Positions 8,509 through 18,099 are shown, counted from the first letter of the stretch. The stretch: DNA of 64,000 nt from Mariniradius saccharolyticus AK6 (GCF_000330725.2 NZ_AMZY02000023.1:1-64000), one strand, 5' to 3'. The notes: generated by a model from the letters alone, not told the origin. A program made the numbers and translations.

Positions 8509-9591
8509 ATGACCTATTCCTACAATCACTTATTCACATATACTCAATCGATCCTGGAAAAAATCGGCTGTCCGCCTGCGGATGCCCGTTTGGCAGCTGA
8601 AGTGCTGCTTTCGGCTGATCTACGCGGTGTGGATTCACACGGGGTTGCGAGGCTTTCGGGATACGTCAGGCTTTGGGAAAAAGGCAGAATCAATGCTGTC
8701 CCAAATGTCAGGATCGTTCATGAAACACCCAGCACGGCAGTAGTGGACGGTGATGGCGGTCTAGGATTGGTCGTCGCACCGAAGGCCATGCAGGTGGCCA
8801 TCGACAAGGCAAAAAATGTGGGTACTGGATGGGTTTCGGTCAAAAACTCCAACCATTATGGCATCGCCGGCTACCATGCCATGATGGCACTCGATCATGA
8901 TATGATTGGGATTTCATTGACAAATGCGAGTCCTTTGGTGAGTCCGACTTTTTCCAAAGAGCGGTTGTTGGGAACAAATCCTATAGCAGTCGCCATACCT
9001 GCTAAAAACCAGCCTCCCTTTGTAGCCGACATGGCCACCACCACGGCAGCCAATGGGAAATTGGAAATCCTACAACGCAAAAACCTCGACGCACCGCTTG
9101 GCTGGGTGCAGGACAAGGACGGCAATCCGACTTCCGATTCCAACGGCGTAAAAAAAGGCGGCGCGCTACTGCCGCTTGGCGGTGACCGCGAACACGGTTC
9201 CCACAAAGGCTATGCGCTTGGGGCCATCGTAGATATACTTTCAGCAGTACTTTCAGGGGCCAACTATGGTCCATGGGTGCCACCTTTCGTCGCATTTTTG
9301 GATCCATTGCCAAATTTGGTGGGCGAAGGAATCGGGCATTTCTTCGGCGCGATGCGGGTGGATGCTTTTAGGCCGGCCGATGAGTTCAAAGCCCATATGG
9401 ACAATTGGATCACACGATTCCGCGCAGCTGTTCCCACAGAAGGAAACGAGAAAGTCTTGATCCCAGGTGATCCGGAAAGAGAACTGGAAATCGAACGCAA
9501 GGAAAACGGAATCCCACTTTTGCGGCCTGTGGCGGAAGACTTGACCGCATTGGGTGAAAAATTGGGCCTTGATTTTCAGTCTTTTGGGTAA
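8509..9591 (+). CDS. Ldh family malate/lactate/ureidoglycolate-type dehydrogenase
   Basis: About 360 residues of the LDH2 family of NAD(P)-dependent 2-hydroxyacid dehydrogenases, unrelated in fold to classical Rossmann LDH. Landmarks are RGVDSHGVARLSGY near 40-53, the SNHYGIAGYHAMMA segment near 120, and GSHKGYALGAIVDIL near 230. Malate or another 2-oxoacid pair is the likely substrate, but the family is broad. I place the start at the ATG 8509; a TTG three codons upstream (8500) is also in frame. It begins about 20 nt after the Ppx/GppA stop, so a two-gene transcript is plausible. Confidence 0.88.
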   Translation: MTYSYNHLFTYTQSILEKIGCPPADARLAAEVLLSADLRGVDSHGVARLSGYVRLWEKGRINAVPNVRIVHETPSTAVVDGDGGLGLVVAPKAMQVAIDKAKNVGTGWVSVKNSNHYGIAGYHAMMALDHDMIGISLTNASPLVSPTFSKERLLGTNPIAVAIPAKNQPPFVADMATTTAANGKLEILQRKNLDAPLGWVQDKDGNPTSDSNGVKKGGALLPLGGDREHGSHKGYALGAIVDILSAVLSGANYGPWVPPFVAFLDPLPNLVGEGIGHFFGAMRVDAFRPADEFKAHMDNWITRFRAAVPTEGNEKVLIPGDPERELEIERKENGIPLLRPVAEDLTALGEKLGLDFQSFG

Positions 9592-9875
9592 TTCGGTTTT
9601 TATTTGAAAAACGGGAGTGATTTCCACGGGTGTGATTGGTAATATCTTCCAAGATTGAATAAACCATTTTCATGGTAAGAAGGAAAACGGAAAAGGAGCC
9701 AGGCCGATGGCAGTGCTTACCATCATTTTATATAAACAGTTTTTCACACACACTAATCGTTCTCATTATCCCGACCTGAGTGTTTGACCACCCATCAAAT
9801 CATTTTTGATTGGTTTTCACCTTTTTGTAACTTGGAAAAGACATCAATTTTCAAAAACCTATTTCCCAATAACCT
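9592..9875. other. Intergenic region upstream of the second oxidoreductase
   Basis: A 284-bp gap without a gene. The only signal I can support is the promoter at 9805-9835. No clear terminator follows the Ldh-family gene. Confidence 0.5.
9805..9835 (+). promoter_or_regulatory. Promoter of the second Gfo/Idh/MocA gene
   Basis: TTTG (9805-9808), a 19-nt spacer and TAACTTGG (9828-9835) match the Bacteroidota promoter layout with one mismatch in the -7 box. The ATG lies 40 nt downstream. Confidence 0.6.
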
Positions 9876-11249
9876 ATGACCGAAAATCCAGTCAATCGCC
9901 GACAGTTTCTCAAAGGCAGCACTGCGCTTTTGGCCCTTGCCTCTATGGGCATGACGGGCATGAACTTAATCCAAAACGAAAAACCCCTCAAAGTTGCCTT
10001 GATCGGCACTGGCTGGTACGGCAAGTCTGACCTGTTCCGCCTCATTCAGGTAGCTAATGTGGAAGTAGTGGCCCTTTGCGATGTGGATAAAAACCTACTC
10101 ACAGCCGCGGGAGAACTTGTCTCGCAGCGCCAAAAATCCAAAAAGGTGCCAGAGCTTTTTGAAGATTACCGTGCACTACTTAAAAAACACAAATGTGACC
10201 TTGTGCTGATCGGTTCCCCGGATCACTGGCATGCATTACAAGCGATCGAGGCCTTGAAATCCGGCGCCCATGTCTATCTACAAAAACCCATTTCCGTGGA
10301 TGTGATCGAGGGAGAGGCCATCGTGGCCGCAGCCAGAAAATACAACCGCAAGTGCCAGATCGGCACCCAACGAAAGAGCACTCCCCACCTGATCGAAGCC
10401 AAAAAGCAGATCATCGATACTGGGAAGCTGGGTAAAATCAGCCATGCCGAAGTCTGCTGCTATTTCCACATGCGCGCCAATGGAAACCCGCCGGTGGAAC
10501 CTGTCCCTGATTTTTTGAACTACGAGCTTTGGACAGGACCAGCTCCACTGCGTCCCTACGATGGGCTTCCCCATATCCGCTGGTGGAGAACCTTCATGGA
10601 ATATGGCAACGGTATCACCGGAGACATGTGCGTACACATGCTAGACACGGTGAGATGGATGCTCAAACTCGGCTGGCCATCCCAGATTACCTCCACAGGG
10701 GGAATATTTGTACAAAAAGAAGGAAAATCCAACATAGCAGATACCCAAACAGCCGTTTTTGAATTTCCCGAACTGAACGTAGTATGGCAGCACCGCACCT
10801 GGGGCAATCCAGCAGACCCGGAATATCCATGGTCATTCAAGATTTATGGGGAAAACGGCATGCTGGCGGGAAGTACGTTGCAGGCAGACTATTTTCCATA
10901 TGACAAAAAGGAGGAAAAAATCCACTTTGACTGTGTATATGAGCGGGAGCAGTACCCCGAGGACTTGACCGAGGATCGGATCGAACTCAACGCCGCTCCC
11001 GCGACTCGCCTTCATATGAAAAACTGGCTGGAATCCATCGATAAGGACACACTTCCGATCGCCGACGTGGAAGAAGGGCATATTTCAACTGCCTCTTGCA
11101 TCCTTGCCAATATCTCCATGGAACTTGGCGGTCGCCCGCTACGCTACGATCCCAAAACCATGACTGTCGTCAACGATCCGGAAGCGACAGCCAAACTTAG
11201 GAGACCTTACAGAGGACCCTGGGTTCATCCGGAGCCTAGCAAAGTATAA
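9876..11249 (+). CDS. Gfo/Idh/MocA family oxidoreductase, Tat-exported
   Basis: A 457-residue NAD(P)-dependent oxidoreductase. Residues 1-30 are a Tat signal with NRRQFLKG at 7-14. The Rossmann motif LIGTGWYGKSD follows near 42, then GSPDHWHA near 112 and the family signature LQKPISVDV near 135. The C-terminal domain has WWRTFMEYGNGITGDMC, with the His of the next strand (VHMLD) placed as in dehydrogenases with a catalytic His. Likely oxidation of a sugar or cyclitol outside the cytoplasm. It is monocistronic, with its own promoter and a strong shared terminator. It may supply the DUF1080 proteins at 450-1810, but that link is inference. Confidence 0.9.
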   Translation: MTENPVNRRQFLKGSTALLALASMGMTGMNLIQNEKPLKVALIGTGWYGKSDLFRLIQVANVEVVALCDVDKNLLTAAGELVSQRQKSKKVPELFEDYRALLKKHKCDLVLIGSPDHWHALQAIEALKSGAHVYLQKPISVDVIEGEAIVAAARKYNRKCQIGTQRKSTPHLIEAKKQIIDTGKLGKISHAEVCCYFHMRANGNPPVEPVPDFLNYELWTGPAPLRPYDGLPHIRWWRTFMEYGNGITGDMCVHMLDTVRWMLKLGWPSQITSTGGIFVQKEGKSNIADTQTAVFEFPELNVVWQHRTWGNPADPEYPWSFKIYGENGMLAGSTLQADYFPYDKKEEKIHFDCVYEREQYPEDLTEDRIELNAAPATRLHMKNWLESIDKDTLPIADVEEGHISTASCILANISMELGGRPLRYDPKTMTVVNDPEATAKLRRPYRGPWVHPEPSKV

Positions 11250-11250
11250 G

Positions 11251-11284
11251 AAAAAAAGCCCTGGTACATGCCAGGGCTTTCTCT
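11251..11284. terminator. Bidirectional terminator
   Basis: AAAGCCCTGG (11255-11264) and CCAGGGCTTT (11271-11280) form a perfect 10-bp stem with loop TACATG. An A run lies on the left and a T-rich tail on the right. It sits between the convergent oxidoreductase gene and cysM and can serve both. Confidence 0.9.
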
Positions 11285-12163
11285 TTATCCAAAAAGATCA
11301 GAACTCAGGTACCGATCTCCACGGTCACAAGTAATACAGACAATCAGGCCATGCTCCAGCTCTTCGGCGAGCCGTAACCCTGCGTACAAAGCTCCTCCGC
11401 TGCTCATACCCGCCAAAATACCTTCCTCTTTGGCCATTCTCCGTGTCATCAAAGTGGCATCTTGCTGACTCACATCGATGATCCGGTCTACGCGGCTTGG
11501 ATCAAATATTTTAGGTAAAAACTCAGGCGACCACCTTCTGATGCCGGGGATTTGAGAGCCGTCGGTGGGCTGTGTGCCCACGATTTGGATCTCGGGATTT
11601 TTCTCTTTGAGATATTTGGATACACCCATGATGGTGCCGGTAGTGCCCATCGCGGACACGAAATGCGTAACCTTTTCGTTTGTATCTTTCCAAATCTCCG
11701 GGCCTGTGCTGTGGTAGTGGGCCATGTAATTGTCAGGATTGGAAAATTGGTTAAGGATGAAATACCCCTCTTCCGCAGCCATTTTTTCAGCCAATTCCCT
11801 CGAATATTCTATGGTCCTTTCCGCGGGAGTGAGGATCACCTCGGCTCCATAGGCTTCCATGGAAAGAACCCTTTCGCGGGTAGAATTATCAGGCATGATC
11901 AAAGTCATCTTGAGCCCCAAAATGCTGGCCACCATGGCCAAGGCAATTCCGGTATTTCCACTCGTTGCTTCTACCAGCCTATCACCGGGTTTAATCTCTC
12001 CCCTTTCCAGGGCACATTTGATCATGTTGTAGGCAGCGCGGTCCTTGACACTGCCCCCGGGATTTTGTCCTTCAAGTTTGCAAAAAATCCGGACGTTCGG
12101 GTTTTGGTGGATTCGCTGGATCTCTACCAATGGGGTGTTGCCTATCAATGAGACTAGTTTCAT
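11285..12163 (-). CDS. cysM: Cysteine synthase (O-acetylserine sulfhydrylase), CysM type
   Basis: A 292-residue PLP enzyme that makes cysteine from O-acetylserine and sulfide (or thiosulfate for CysM). Visible elements are IGNTPLVEI, the PLP-lysine motif GGSVKDRA near 36-43, the substrate loop EATSGNTGIA, GTTGTIMGVSKYL and the C-terminal SSGGA phosphate site. The IPGIRRW segment resembles CysM rather than CysK. Its start overlaps the cysE stop by 4 nt, so the acetyltransferase and synthase are translationally coupled. It is the last gene before the terminator at 11251-11284. Confidence 0.93.
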   Translation of the reverse strand: MKLVSLIGNTPLVEIQRIHQNPNVRIFCKLEGQNPGGSVKDRAAYNMIKCALERGEIKPGDRLVEATSGNTGIALAMVASILGLKMTLIMPDNSTRERVLSMEAYGAEVILTPAERTIEYSRELAEKMAAEEGYFILNQFSNPDNYMAHYHSTGPEIWKDTNEKVTHFVSAMGTTGTIMGVSKYLKEKNPEIQIVGTQPTDGSQIPGIRRWSPEFLPKIFDPSRVDRIIDVSQQDATLMTRRMAKEEGILAGMSSGGALYAGLRLAEELEHGLIVCITCDRGDRYLSSDLFG

Positions 12164-12993
12164 CCTTCGTTCTTGATGATATAGGTTTCTGTTTCCGAAG
12201 AAACCGGGTTGTACATCTTGGCTTGGTAATAAATCTTGCTGTTGGCGGGGACTGACTTGGTAATCCAGACATTTCCGCCAATGACAGAATTCCTGCCGAT
12301 CACTGTCTCACCCCCAAGAATAGTAGCACCGGCATAAATCACCACATTATCTTCAATCGTTGGGTGGCGTTTCTTGTCAGCATCCTCTTTGTCTACACTT
12401 AGCGCACCCAAAGTCACGCCCTGATATATTTTGACATGGTTGCCGATTTCGGTGGTTTCCCCGATGACGATACCCGTACCGTGGTCAATGCAAAATCTTT
12501 CCCCAATCTTTGCCGCAGGGTGGATATCCACGCCCGTTTTACTATGGGAAAACTCGGTGATCATTCTCGGGATCAAACCGACTCCAAGCCGGTGGAGCAG
12601 ATTGGCAATCCTATACGCCGCAACGGCATAAAAGCCCGGATAACAGCGAATGACTTCCGTTATTGATTTTGCCGCCGGATCGCCTTCAAATAAAGCTTGA
12701 ACATCTTTTTGTAACAAATCATACACCGTTTCGAGTTTCTGAAAAAAAGCATCCGCAATCTCCGGACCCTCACCCTTGTGAAGGTGTCTGTTGAGAATCA
12801 GGATTTGGGATAGCTTGTGCTTTAGCTCTTCGATTTTCTCCGCGACCTGCACGGGCTCTTTCAAGGACTCCGTAGCAAAATCTGGAAAAAGCAACCCAAG
12901 TACATTCTCAAAAAATGAATGTATCACCTTTGGCGAAGGGCAACTCGGACAATCCCGGTGGGAGCGGCTAAGTTTATTAATTAAAGATTCCAT
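12160..12993 (-). CDS. cysE: Serine O-acetyltransferase
   Basis: A 277-residue enzyme that acetylates serine with acetyl-CoA, the first step of cysteine synthesis. A helical N-terminal domain is followed by a left-handed beta helix of hexapeptide repeats, with active-site motifs DIHPAAKIGERFCIDHGTG (His of DHGTG), GETTEIGNHVKIYQGVTLG and RHPTIEDNVVIYAGATILG. The last strand leads to a polar tail of about 30 residues (EGLIKTE-like ends are absent), so complex formation with CysM through a C-terminal Ile is uncertain. It overlaps cysM by 4 nt. Confidence 0.92.
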   Translation of the reverse strand: MESLINKLSRSHRDCPSCPSPKVIHSFFENVLGLLFPDFATESLKEPVQVAEKIEELKHKLSQILILNRHLHKGEGPEIADAFFQKLETVYDLLQKDVQALFEGDPAAKSITEVIRCYPGFYAVAAYRIANLLHRLGVGLIPRMITEFSHSKTGVDIHPAAKIGERFCIDHGTGIVIGETTEIGNHVKIYQGVTLGALSVDKEDADKKRHPTIEDNVVIYAGATILGGETVIGRNSVIGGNVWITKSVPANSKIYYQAKMYNPVSSETETYIIKNEG

Positions 12994-13013
12994 GGCGGAA
13001 TGGTTTGGGATGA

Positions 13014-13568
13014 TTAAAGCATAAAACCGACCCGAATGACATAGGGTTGGTTGTAGGGTGAACGTTGATTGTCAAACATGAGGTTGTACAAAAAGGTGAA
13101 ATTGGCCCCACCTCTGCCCCCAAACGGCGCAAAATACCCCCCTCCCACGAACAATCCCGGCACCCAGGATCTTTGAAACGTCTCTGAAATCTGATTGTAC
13201 AAATCCAGGTTTAGGTTTTCGTATTCCCCGTGCAGGAATATGCTTGGAAGCACGTTATACCTTCCAAAAACCCTTCCTCCGTAGATATTGTTTTCGCCGC
13301 CAATAAATCGACTGTCACGAAAGTACTGATAGGTAATCCCTGCGCCTGCAGAAAACTTGTTGGTGATCATCGCACCTGCCAAAGGCGAAATGTCGACAAA
13401 TGTGATCGTACCAAAGGAGACGGCGAAATTACCTCCAAAAAACATCCTGTCTTTCAGTGGGATTTTTCCTTCTTCTGGAATCTCCCTTTGGGCAAATGCC
13501 TCGGGAATTGCCAGAAGCATGAGACCCAAAAACATCAAAATGAGAAACTTACTGCTCCACCACGACAT
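13014..13568 (-). CDS. Outer-membrane beta-barrel-like protein, unknown function
   Basis: A 184-residue exported protein. It has a signal peptide of about 26 residues ending in AFAQ, then alternating strands rich in Gly, Phe and Tyr (for example FFGGNFAVSFGTITFV and AGAGITYQYF) and a C-terminal strand ending RVGFML, typical of small outer-membrane barrels. I cannot assign a function. Its start lies inside the end of the DivIC-like gene (20-nt overlap) and cysE follows 20 nt downstream, so it is probably in one transcript with them. Confidence 0.75.
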   Translation of the reverse strand: MSWWSSKFLILMFLGLMLLAIPEAFAQREIPEEGKIPLKDRMFFGGNFAVSFGTITFVDISPLAGAMITNKFSAGAGITYQYFRDSRFIGGENNIYGGRVFGRYNVLPSIFLHGEYENLNLDLYNQISETFQRSWVPGLFVGGGYFAPFGGRGGANFTFLYNLMFDNQRSPYNQPYVIRVGFML

Positions 13569-13836
13569 ATAAATCCTCCGACTCCTTTTTCATCAAATAC
13601 CGCTCCCGTGCGAATTTTTCCAGCAACTCCATGTTGCTCATCAGTTCCTCCCGCTCAGCCTGGATCTTCGCTTTTCGCTCAAGGTAAAACTCCTTTTGTT
13701 TTTCCAATTCGTTCAACTTGGAGCGGAGCTTAAACTGCGTCAGGATATCGTTGGAATCAATGAAAACCATCCAAATCACAAAGGCGAACGTGAACACGAA
13801 GTAAAAGTTCTTGGTGTATTTGAGGTACTTTTTCAT
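13549..13836 (-). CDS. Septum formation initiator (DivIC/FtsB-like)
   Basis: A 95-residue bitopic membrane protein. It has a short cytoplasmic N terminus, one membrane segment around 11-27 (FYFVFTFAFVIWMVFI) and a periplasmic coiled coil (heptads rich in Leu, Glu and Lys from about 35 to 75). It ends in the conserved EKFARERYLMKKESEDLYVV segment of DivIC/FtsB. Family members join FtsL and FtsQ/DivIB in the divisome. It heads a minus-strand group with a barrel protein and cysEM. A TATATTTG box lies 22 nt before the ATG. Confidence 0.87.
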   Translation of the reverse strand: MKKYLKYTKNFYFVFTFAFVIWMVFIDSNDILTQFKLRSKLNELEKQKEFYLERKAKIQAEREELMSNMELLEKFARERYLMKKESEDLYVVVEQ

Positions 13837-13858
13837 GGAAGGAGCTTTTCAGGTCAAA

Positions 13859-13866
13859 CAAATATA
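13859..13866 (-). promoter_or_regulatory. Promoter of the divIC-like/cysEM group
   Basis: The minus strand reads TATATTTG, a perfect -7 box, 22 nt before the ATG at 13836. No clear -33 element is seen at 19-20 nt. Confidence 0.5.
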
Positions 13867-14026
13867 GAAATTGCGGCATTCAAAAGTCCAAATCAAAGCC
13901 ATTTTCTGCATAACGTAGCCTAAGCGGACCGAGAATCTCCGACCATCCCGAATGTTTTCAATTTATACGTATTTGGGACGAAATATTTTTCTGTTTGCTT
14001 ATATTCAAAAATCAATTCCAAGCTCT

Positions 14027-16813
14027 ATGATTCAAATCAAACACCAATCTTTTTCGCTGGCTTTTGCCATCGGAATCGGCTTTTTGAGCCACATTTCCCA
14101 AGCCCAAGAAATCAAACCCACATCTCCCAAAGATATGCGCGCGGCAGTGACCCGCCATGAAGCACTTTTGGCAGAGTCGCCCTTCAAGAACTATCCGGCG
14201 CGAAACATCGGGCCGACGAATATGAGCGGGAGGATTGTCGATATTGAGGTGACGGAGGATTTTAAAACATATTACATCGCTGCCGCATCCGGGGGTGTCT
14301 GGAAAACCGAGGACAATGGGCAGACCTTTGACCCGATCTTTGACCATCAGGGTGCGCTGGGTATCGGCGACATGGCCATTTCCAAATCCAACAACAATAT
14401 CATTTGGGTGGGTACAGGTGAAAACAATTCCAGTCGATCCACCTATGCAGGCTCCGGAGTCTACAAATCAACAGATGCTGGGAAAACCTGGGAATGGATG
14501 GGGCTCCCGCACTCCCACCATATCGGCCAAATTCAGATTCACCCGACAAATCCCGATGTGGTATGGGTGGCTTCCATGGGCGCACTTTATTCGAAAAACG
14601 AAGAAAGGGGACTCTATAAAACCACTGACGGGGGAAAAACCTGGAAAAAAACCCTGTATGTGGACGACAACACGGGGGTAATTCAATTCAAAGTCCATCC
14701 CCAAAACCCCAATATTCTTCTCGCTGCATCTTGGGAGCGCTTTCGCCAATCCCATGATTTTGTCGGAAATGGAAAGGGCTCAAGCATTTGGCGCTCTGAA
14801 GATGGGGGCAACACTTGGAAAAAAGCAGTGGATGGATTCCCACAGGATGAGTTTGTGGGCCGGATCGGATTTGATTTCAGCCTGAGCAACCCCAACATCG
14901 TGTACGCACTGCATGACTATCAAAAACCCCAAACCCGTGAACCTAGGCCAACACAAAAACCGACTGAGGGCGAACTGACACTGGACAGCTTCAAGAGTAT
15001 GGCCGCTGCCGACGTCGAAAAACTTGAAGATGATAAGCTTGAAAAGTTTTTGAGAAGTAACCGGTTTGCGACAAAATACAATGCGGCATCGGTAAAACGA
15101 TTGGTGAGATTGGGTAGAATCACCCCCGCACAAATCGCCACTTACCATGGCGGTGGCCAAGATGCCAATGCTTCTCTGTTCAATTCCGGGATCGTAGGCG
15201 CTGAAGTCTATCGCTCGGAAGATGCTGGGAAAAGCTGGAAAAAAGTCAACGAATCCAATATCGAGCGCCTTTACAATACTTATGGATATTATTTCGGAGA
15301 AGTCAGAACCAACACCCAAAACCCCGACGAGATCTTCGTCTTGGGCGTACCGCTACTGGTGTCAAGGGATGGGGGAAAGACCTATGCCCGCACTGATACC
15401 GTCGGAGACGTGCATTCAGACCACCAATCCATGTGGATCAATCCCAAGGACAGCAAACACCTGATGTTGGGTACGGACGGAGGTCTTTATATTTCCTATG
15501 GCGGCGGCGAACGCTGGATCCACCTCAACGACCAGTTGACGATTAGCCAGTTTTATTCGGTCATGGTCGACGAAAACAAACCTTACAACGTCTATGGCGG
15601 CATGCAGGATAATGGCGTTTGGTCTGGCAAGTCAACCGGCAAGCCCGAAGAACCCTGGACCTCACTCATGGGCGGCGATGGCATGGTGGTGGCTGTGGAT
15701 ACCCGAACCAACGATATCATCTACACAGGATTTCAGTTTGGAAACTACTTCAGGATCAACACAAAAACAGGCGACCGAAAATCCGTCACCCCCATGCATG
15801 ATATCGGTCGTGCGCCCAACCGATGGAACTGGAGAACTCCTGCGACTCTTAGCAAACACAATCAGGATGTGTTTTATATGGGATCGCAATACGTGTACAG
15901 AAGCTTGGATCGAGGCGACACCTGGGAAACGATCTCTCCCGACTTGACCAAAAACCAAAAGAGCGGCAACGTTCCGTTCGCCACCTTGACCGTGATAGAA
16001 GAGTCCCCATTTGAGTTTGGCACCCTGTATGCCGGCTCCGACGATGGGAATCTCTGGGTTACCCGTGACCACGGAACGACCTGGACCGAAATCAGCAAAG
16101 GCCTGCCACAGAATCGATGGGTGAGTTCGGTTGCTCCATCCCAGCATTTGGAAGGCGTGGTATATGTTACACTGACAGGTTATCGGTTTGACGAGTTCAA
16201 CCCCTATGTCTACAAGTCTGTGGATTACGGAAAGACATGGACACCTATCGCTGGGAACCTTCCAATGGAAGCGGTGAATATCATCAGGGAAGACCATACA
16301 AATCCCCAAATCCTCTACCTAGGTACTGACCATGGCCTCTACACAAGCCTAGACGGCGGAAAAACCTACCAACTTTTCCAAGGAAGTATCCCTAACGTAG
16401 CCATCTATGACATGGCAATCCAAAAACGGGAAAACGAACTCGTTGTCGCAAGCCATGGACGTTCGGTCTTTATTGTCAAGCTGAACGCGCTGCAGAAGAT
16501 TGCCTCCAACAGCTCGGCGGAGATTCAGATCCTCAGTGCTCCTGATATCAGACTCCCCGGACGAAGACCAGCCTGGGCAGATGCGCCAACCACGGCACCT
16601 TCCCAACAGATCATGTTTTTCGTGAAAAATGCAGGCCCAACAAGCGTCTCAGTACTCAACGAACAAGGACAGGAAATAAAGAAATGGGACATAAATGCGG
16701 TGAGCGGGGTGAATATGGCGAGTTGGGAGTATGGGGAGATCGCCAAAGGGAAGTATAAGATTGTCGCCTCCAAAAATGGCAACAGCACTGAATCCGTGTT
16801 CGAAGTCAAATAA
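14027..16813 (+). CDS. Secreted BNR/VPS10-type beta-propeller protein
   Basis: About 928 residues. I chose ATG 14027, which gives a clean signal peptide ending SQAQ; the longer open frame upstream has no such signal. The protein is built from repeats typical of BNR/sialidase-like and VPS10/sortilin propellers. Asp-box-like strands such as SEDGGNTWKK, STDAGKTWEW, SEDAGKSWKK and SVDYGKTWTP recur from about 100 to 830, pointing to one or two propellers. The C terminus holds a short beta-sandwich-like region. An insertion of charged, partly helical sequence lies around 300-390. It is probably a secreted or surface glycan- or protein-binding protein; no enzyme activity can be assigned. Confidence 0.85.
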   Translation: MIQIKHQSFSLAFAIGIGFLSHISQAQEIKPTSPKDMRAAVTRHEALLAESPFKNYPARNIGPTNMSGRIVDIEVTEDFKTYYIAAASGGVWKTEDNGQTFDPIFDHQGALGIGDMAISKSNNNIIWVGTGENNSSRSTYAGSGVYKSTDAGKTWEWMGLPHSHHIGQIQIHPTNPDVVWVASMGALYSKNEERGLYKTTDGGKTWKKTLYVDDNTGVIQFKVHPQNPNILLAASWERFRQSHDFVGNGKGSSIWRSEDGGNTWKKAVDGFPQDEFVGRIGFDFSLSNPNIVYALHDYQKPQTREPRPTQKPTEGELTLDSFKSMAAADVEKLEDDKLEKFLRSNRFATKYNAASVKRLVRLGRITPAQIATYHGGGQDANASLFNSGIVGAEVYRSEDAGKSWKKVNESNIERLYNTYGYYFGEVRTNTQNPDEIFVLGVPLLVSRDGGKTYARTDTVGDVHSDHQSMWINPKDSKHLMLGTDGGLYISYGGGERWIHLNDQLTISQFYSVMVDENKPYNVYGGMQDNGVWSGKSTGKPEEPWTSLMGGDGMVVAVDTRTNDIIYTGFQFGNYFRINTKTGDRKSVTPMHDIGRAPNRWNWRTPATLSKHNQDVFYMGSQYVYRSLDRGDTWETISPDLTKNQKSGNVPFATLTVIEESPFEFGTLYAGSDDGNLWVTRDHGTTWTEISKGLPQNRWVSSVAPSQHLEGVVYVTLTGYRFDEFNPYVYKSVDYGKTWTPIAGNLPMEAVNIIREDHTNPQILYLGTDHGLYTSLDGGKTYQLFQGSIPNVAIYDMAIQKRENELVVASHGRSVFIVKLNALQKIASNSSAEIQILSAPDIRLPGRRPAWADAPTTAPSQQIMFFVKNAGPTSVSVLNEQGQEIKKWDINAVSGVNMASWEYGEIAKGKYKIVASKNGNSTESVFEVK

Positions 16814-16840
16814 CAAAAGACCTGAAAGAGGTATCAAGGA

Positions 16841-16884
16841 AAAAGCGAAAAGGTCACCGAATTCACGGTGACCTTTTCGCTTTT
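16841..16884. terminator. Bidirectional terminator
   Basis: AAAAGCGAAAAGGTCACCG (16841-16859) pairs perfectly with 16866-16884 around a 6-nt loop, a 19-bp stem with A/T ends. It lies between the convergent BNR gene and the barrel gene and overlaps the latter's stop codon. Confidence 0.9.
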
Positions 16885-17467
16885 AGAACAATCTGAATCC
16901 CGCAGAGAGGATGAGTTGGTTTTGTCGGGTATCGGTTTCGAATCCGGCTACCCCTTTGGATAATTTGCTCAGGGAGCTCTCATATTTGAAGTCAAGGATG
17001 ACATTCCCCACATCAAGACCAATTCCCGCTTGGTATCCTACTGTTGCGGAACTGTAATCGGCATCAACCACAGCATCGACAGAGTCTTCAATCTTGTAGT
17101 TCATCAAAACAGAAGCAACAGGTCCAGCCTGGACCCTGAATACTTTTGCCAGCTTGAATCCGAACATGAGTGGAATGTCCAGGCGATTGAAGCTAGCAGA
17201 ATAAGTCTCGTTAGTACCTTGTCCGGATTTCACGACAGTTCCCCCAGTATTGGTGAAAAGCAATTCGGGTTGCACGAAGATGCTATGCCCACCCATCCGC
17301 ACGAAAGCACCAAGGTGGTATCCAAACTTAGCATCTCCCGTCGAGAAGCCATCGCCATTTACGGCAACGTTTGCTTGGGAAAATCCAACTTTTGGTCCGA
17401 TTGAAAAATCCTGTGCTTGAAGGGACCACGAAAAAAGCACAAGAAGGAGAGTGGATAAATATTTCAT
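16883..17467 (-). CDS. Outer-membrane beta-barrel protein (PorT/OMP_b-brl_2 type)
   Basis: A 194-residue protein with a signal peptide of about 18 residues ending LQAQ and then an eight-strand-type barrel. It starts with the family-typical FSIGPKVGFSQANV strand and ends in LSAGFRLF, a C-terminal Phe suited to BAM recognition. Similar small barrels are common in Bacteroidota and mostly uncharacterised. It appears monocistronic. Confidence 0.82.
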   Translation of the reverse strand: MKYLSTLLLVLFSWSLQAQDFSIGPKVGFSQANVAVNGDGFSTGDAKFGYHLGAFVRMGGHSIFVQPELLFTNTGGTVVKSGQGTNETYSASFNRLDIPLMFGFKLAKVFRVQAGPVASVLMNYKIEDSVDAVVDADYSSATVGYQAGIGLDVGNVILDFKYESSLSKLSKGVAGFETDTRQNQLILSAGFRLF

Positions 17468-17541
17468 AATGGATGGAGTTTTGTTTCAACAATGTATCAT
17501 CCAAACGACAAAAAAGAAAAAATTGATTTGGGAAACCACGA

Positions 17542-17916
17542 TTAATTTACGCCAGCACTTACAAATCGATTGGCAATGTCGTATAGCTCAGAAAAATTCA
17601 TCGGTTTGGGAAGCAGGCGGTCAAATGAAATCGGCGTGATGCTTCTGAAATAATCGATGTCACCTGCAGTAAATCCGATGATGGGAATTTGGTTGATCTT
17701 ATCGTTGAGTTTGATTTCGGAAAGAAGCTGGATGCCGTCCATTTCGGGCATCATGATATCCGTGATCACGATGTGGATTTCATCTTCGGCAACCAAAATA
17801 TTCAAAGCCTCCACACCGTTTTGCGCGGTGAGGACGGTGTTGTTATTTTTTTCAAACAGTTTCTGTAGGATGAGCCGATTGATGGCGTCATCATCCACAA
17901 CGAGAACCTTCATCAT
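17542..17916 (-). CDS. Stand-alone response regulator receiver domain
   Basis: A 124-residue CheY-like receiver with no output domain. Acidic pocket residues are Asp8-10 (VVDDD), the phosphoacceptor is Asp53 (ITDIMMPEMDG), with Thr83 (GFTA) and Lys104 (LLPKP) in their conserved places. A histidine kinase gene is not adjacent, so its partner is unknown. It probably works by protein-protein contact in a phosphorelay. ATG 17916 and 17913 are both possible starts. Confidence 0.9.
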   Translation of the reverse strand: MMKVLVVDDDAINRLILQKLFEKNNNTVLTAQNGVEALNILVAEDEIHIVITDIMMPEMDGIQLLSEIKLNDKINQIPIIGFTAGDIDYFRSITPISFDRLLPKPMNFSELYDIANRFVSAGVN

Positions 17917-18045
17917 ACTTGTCTATTAGGTGATAAACAGGGGGATTCGCACCAAAAGATAGATAAACTTTTATTCAAAAAACAATTTCGCCTATTTAAT
18001 CTGGAAATTTGGCTTCCAAATATTCTTCAAGACTTCAAAAAACAC

Positions 18046-18080
18046 TTAAAAAAAAAGGAACCCGTTTAAGGTTCCTTTCC
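18046..18080. terminator. Terminator of the symporter gene
   Basis: AAAGGAACC (18054-18062) pairs with GGTTCCTTT (18070-18078). The minus-strand copy is followed by a T run (complement of 18046-18056). It lies about 20 nt past the symporter stop codon. Confidence 0.85.
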
Positions 18081-18099
18081 TTTTTGCAATCTGTTTAAA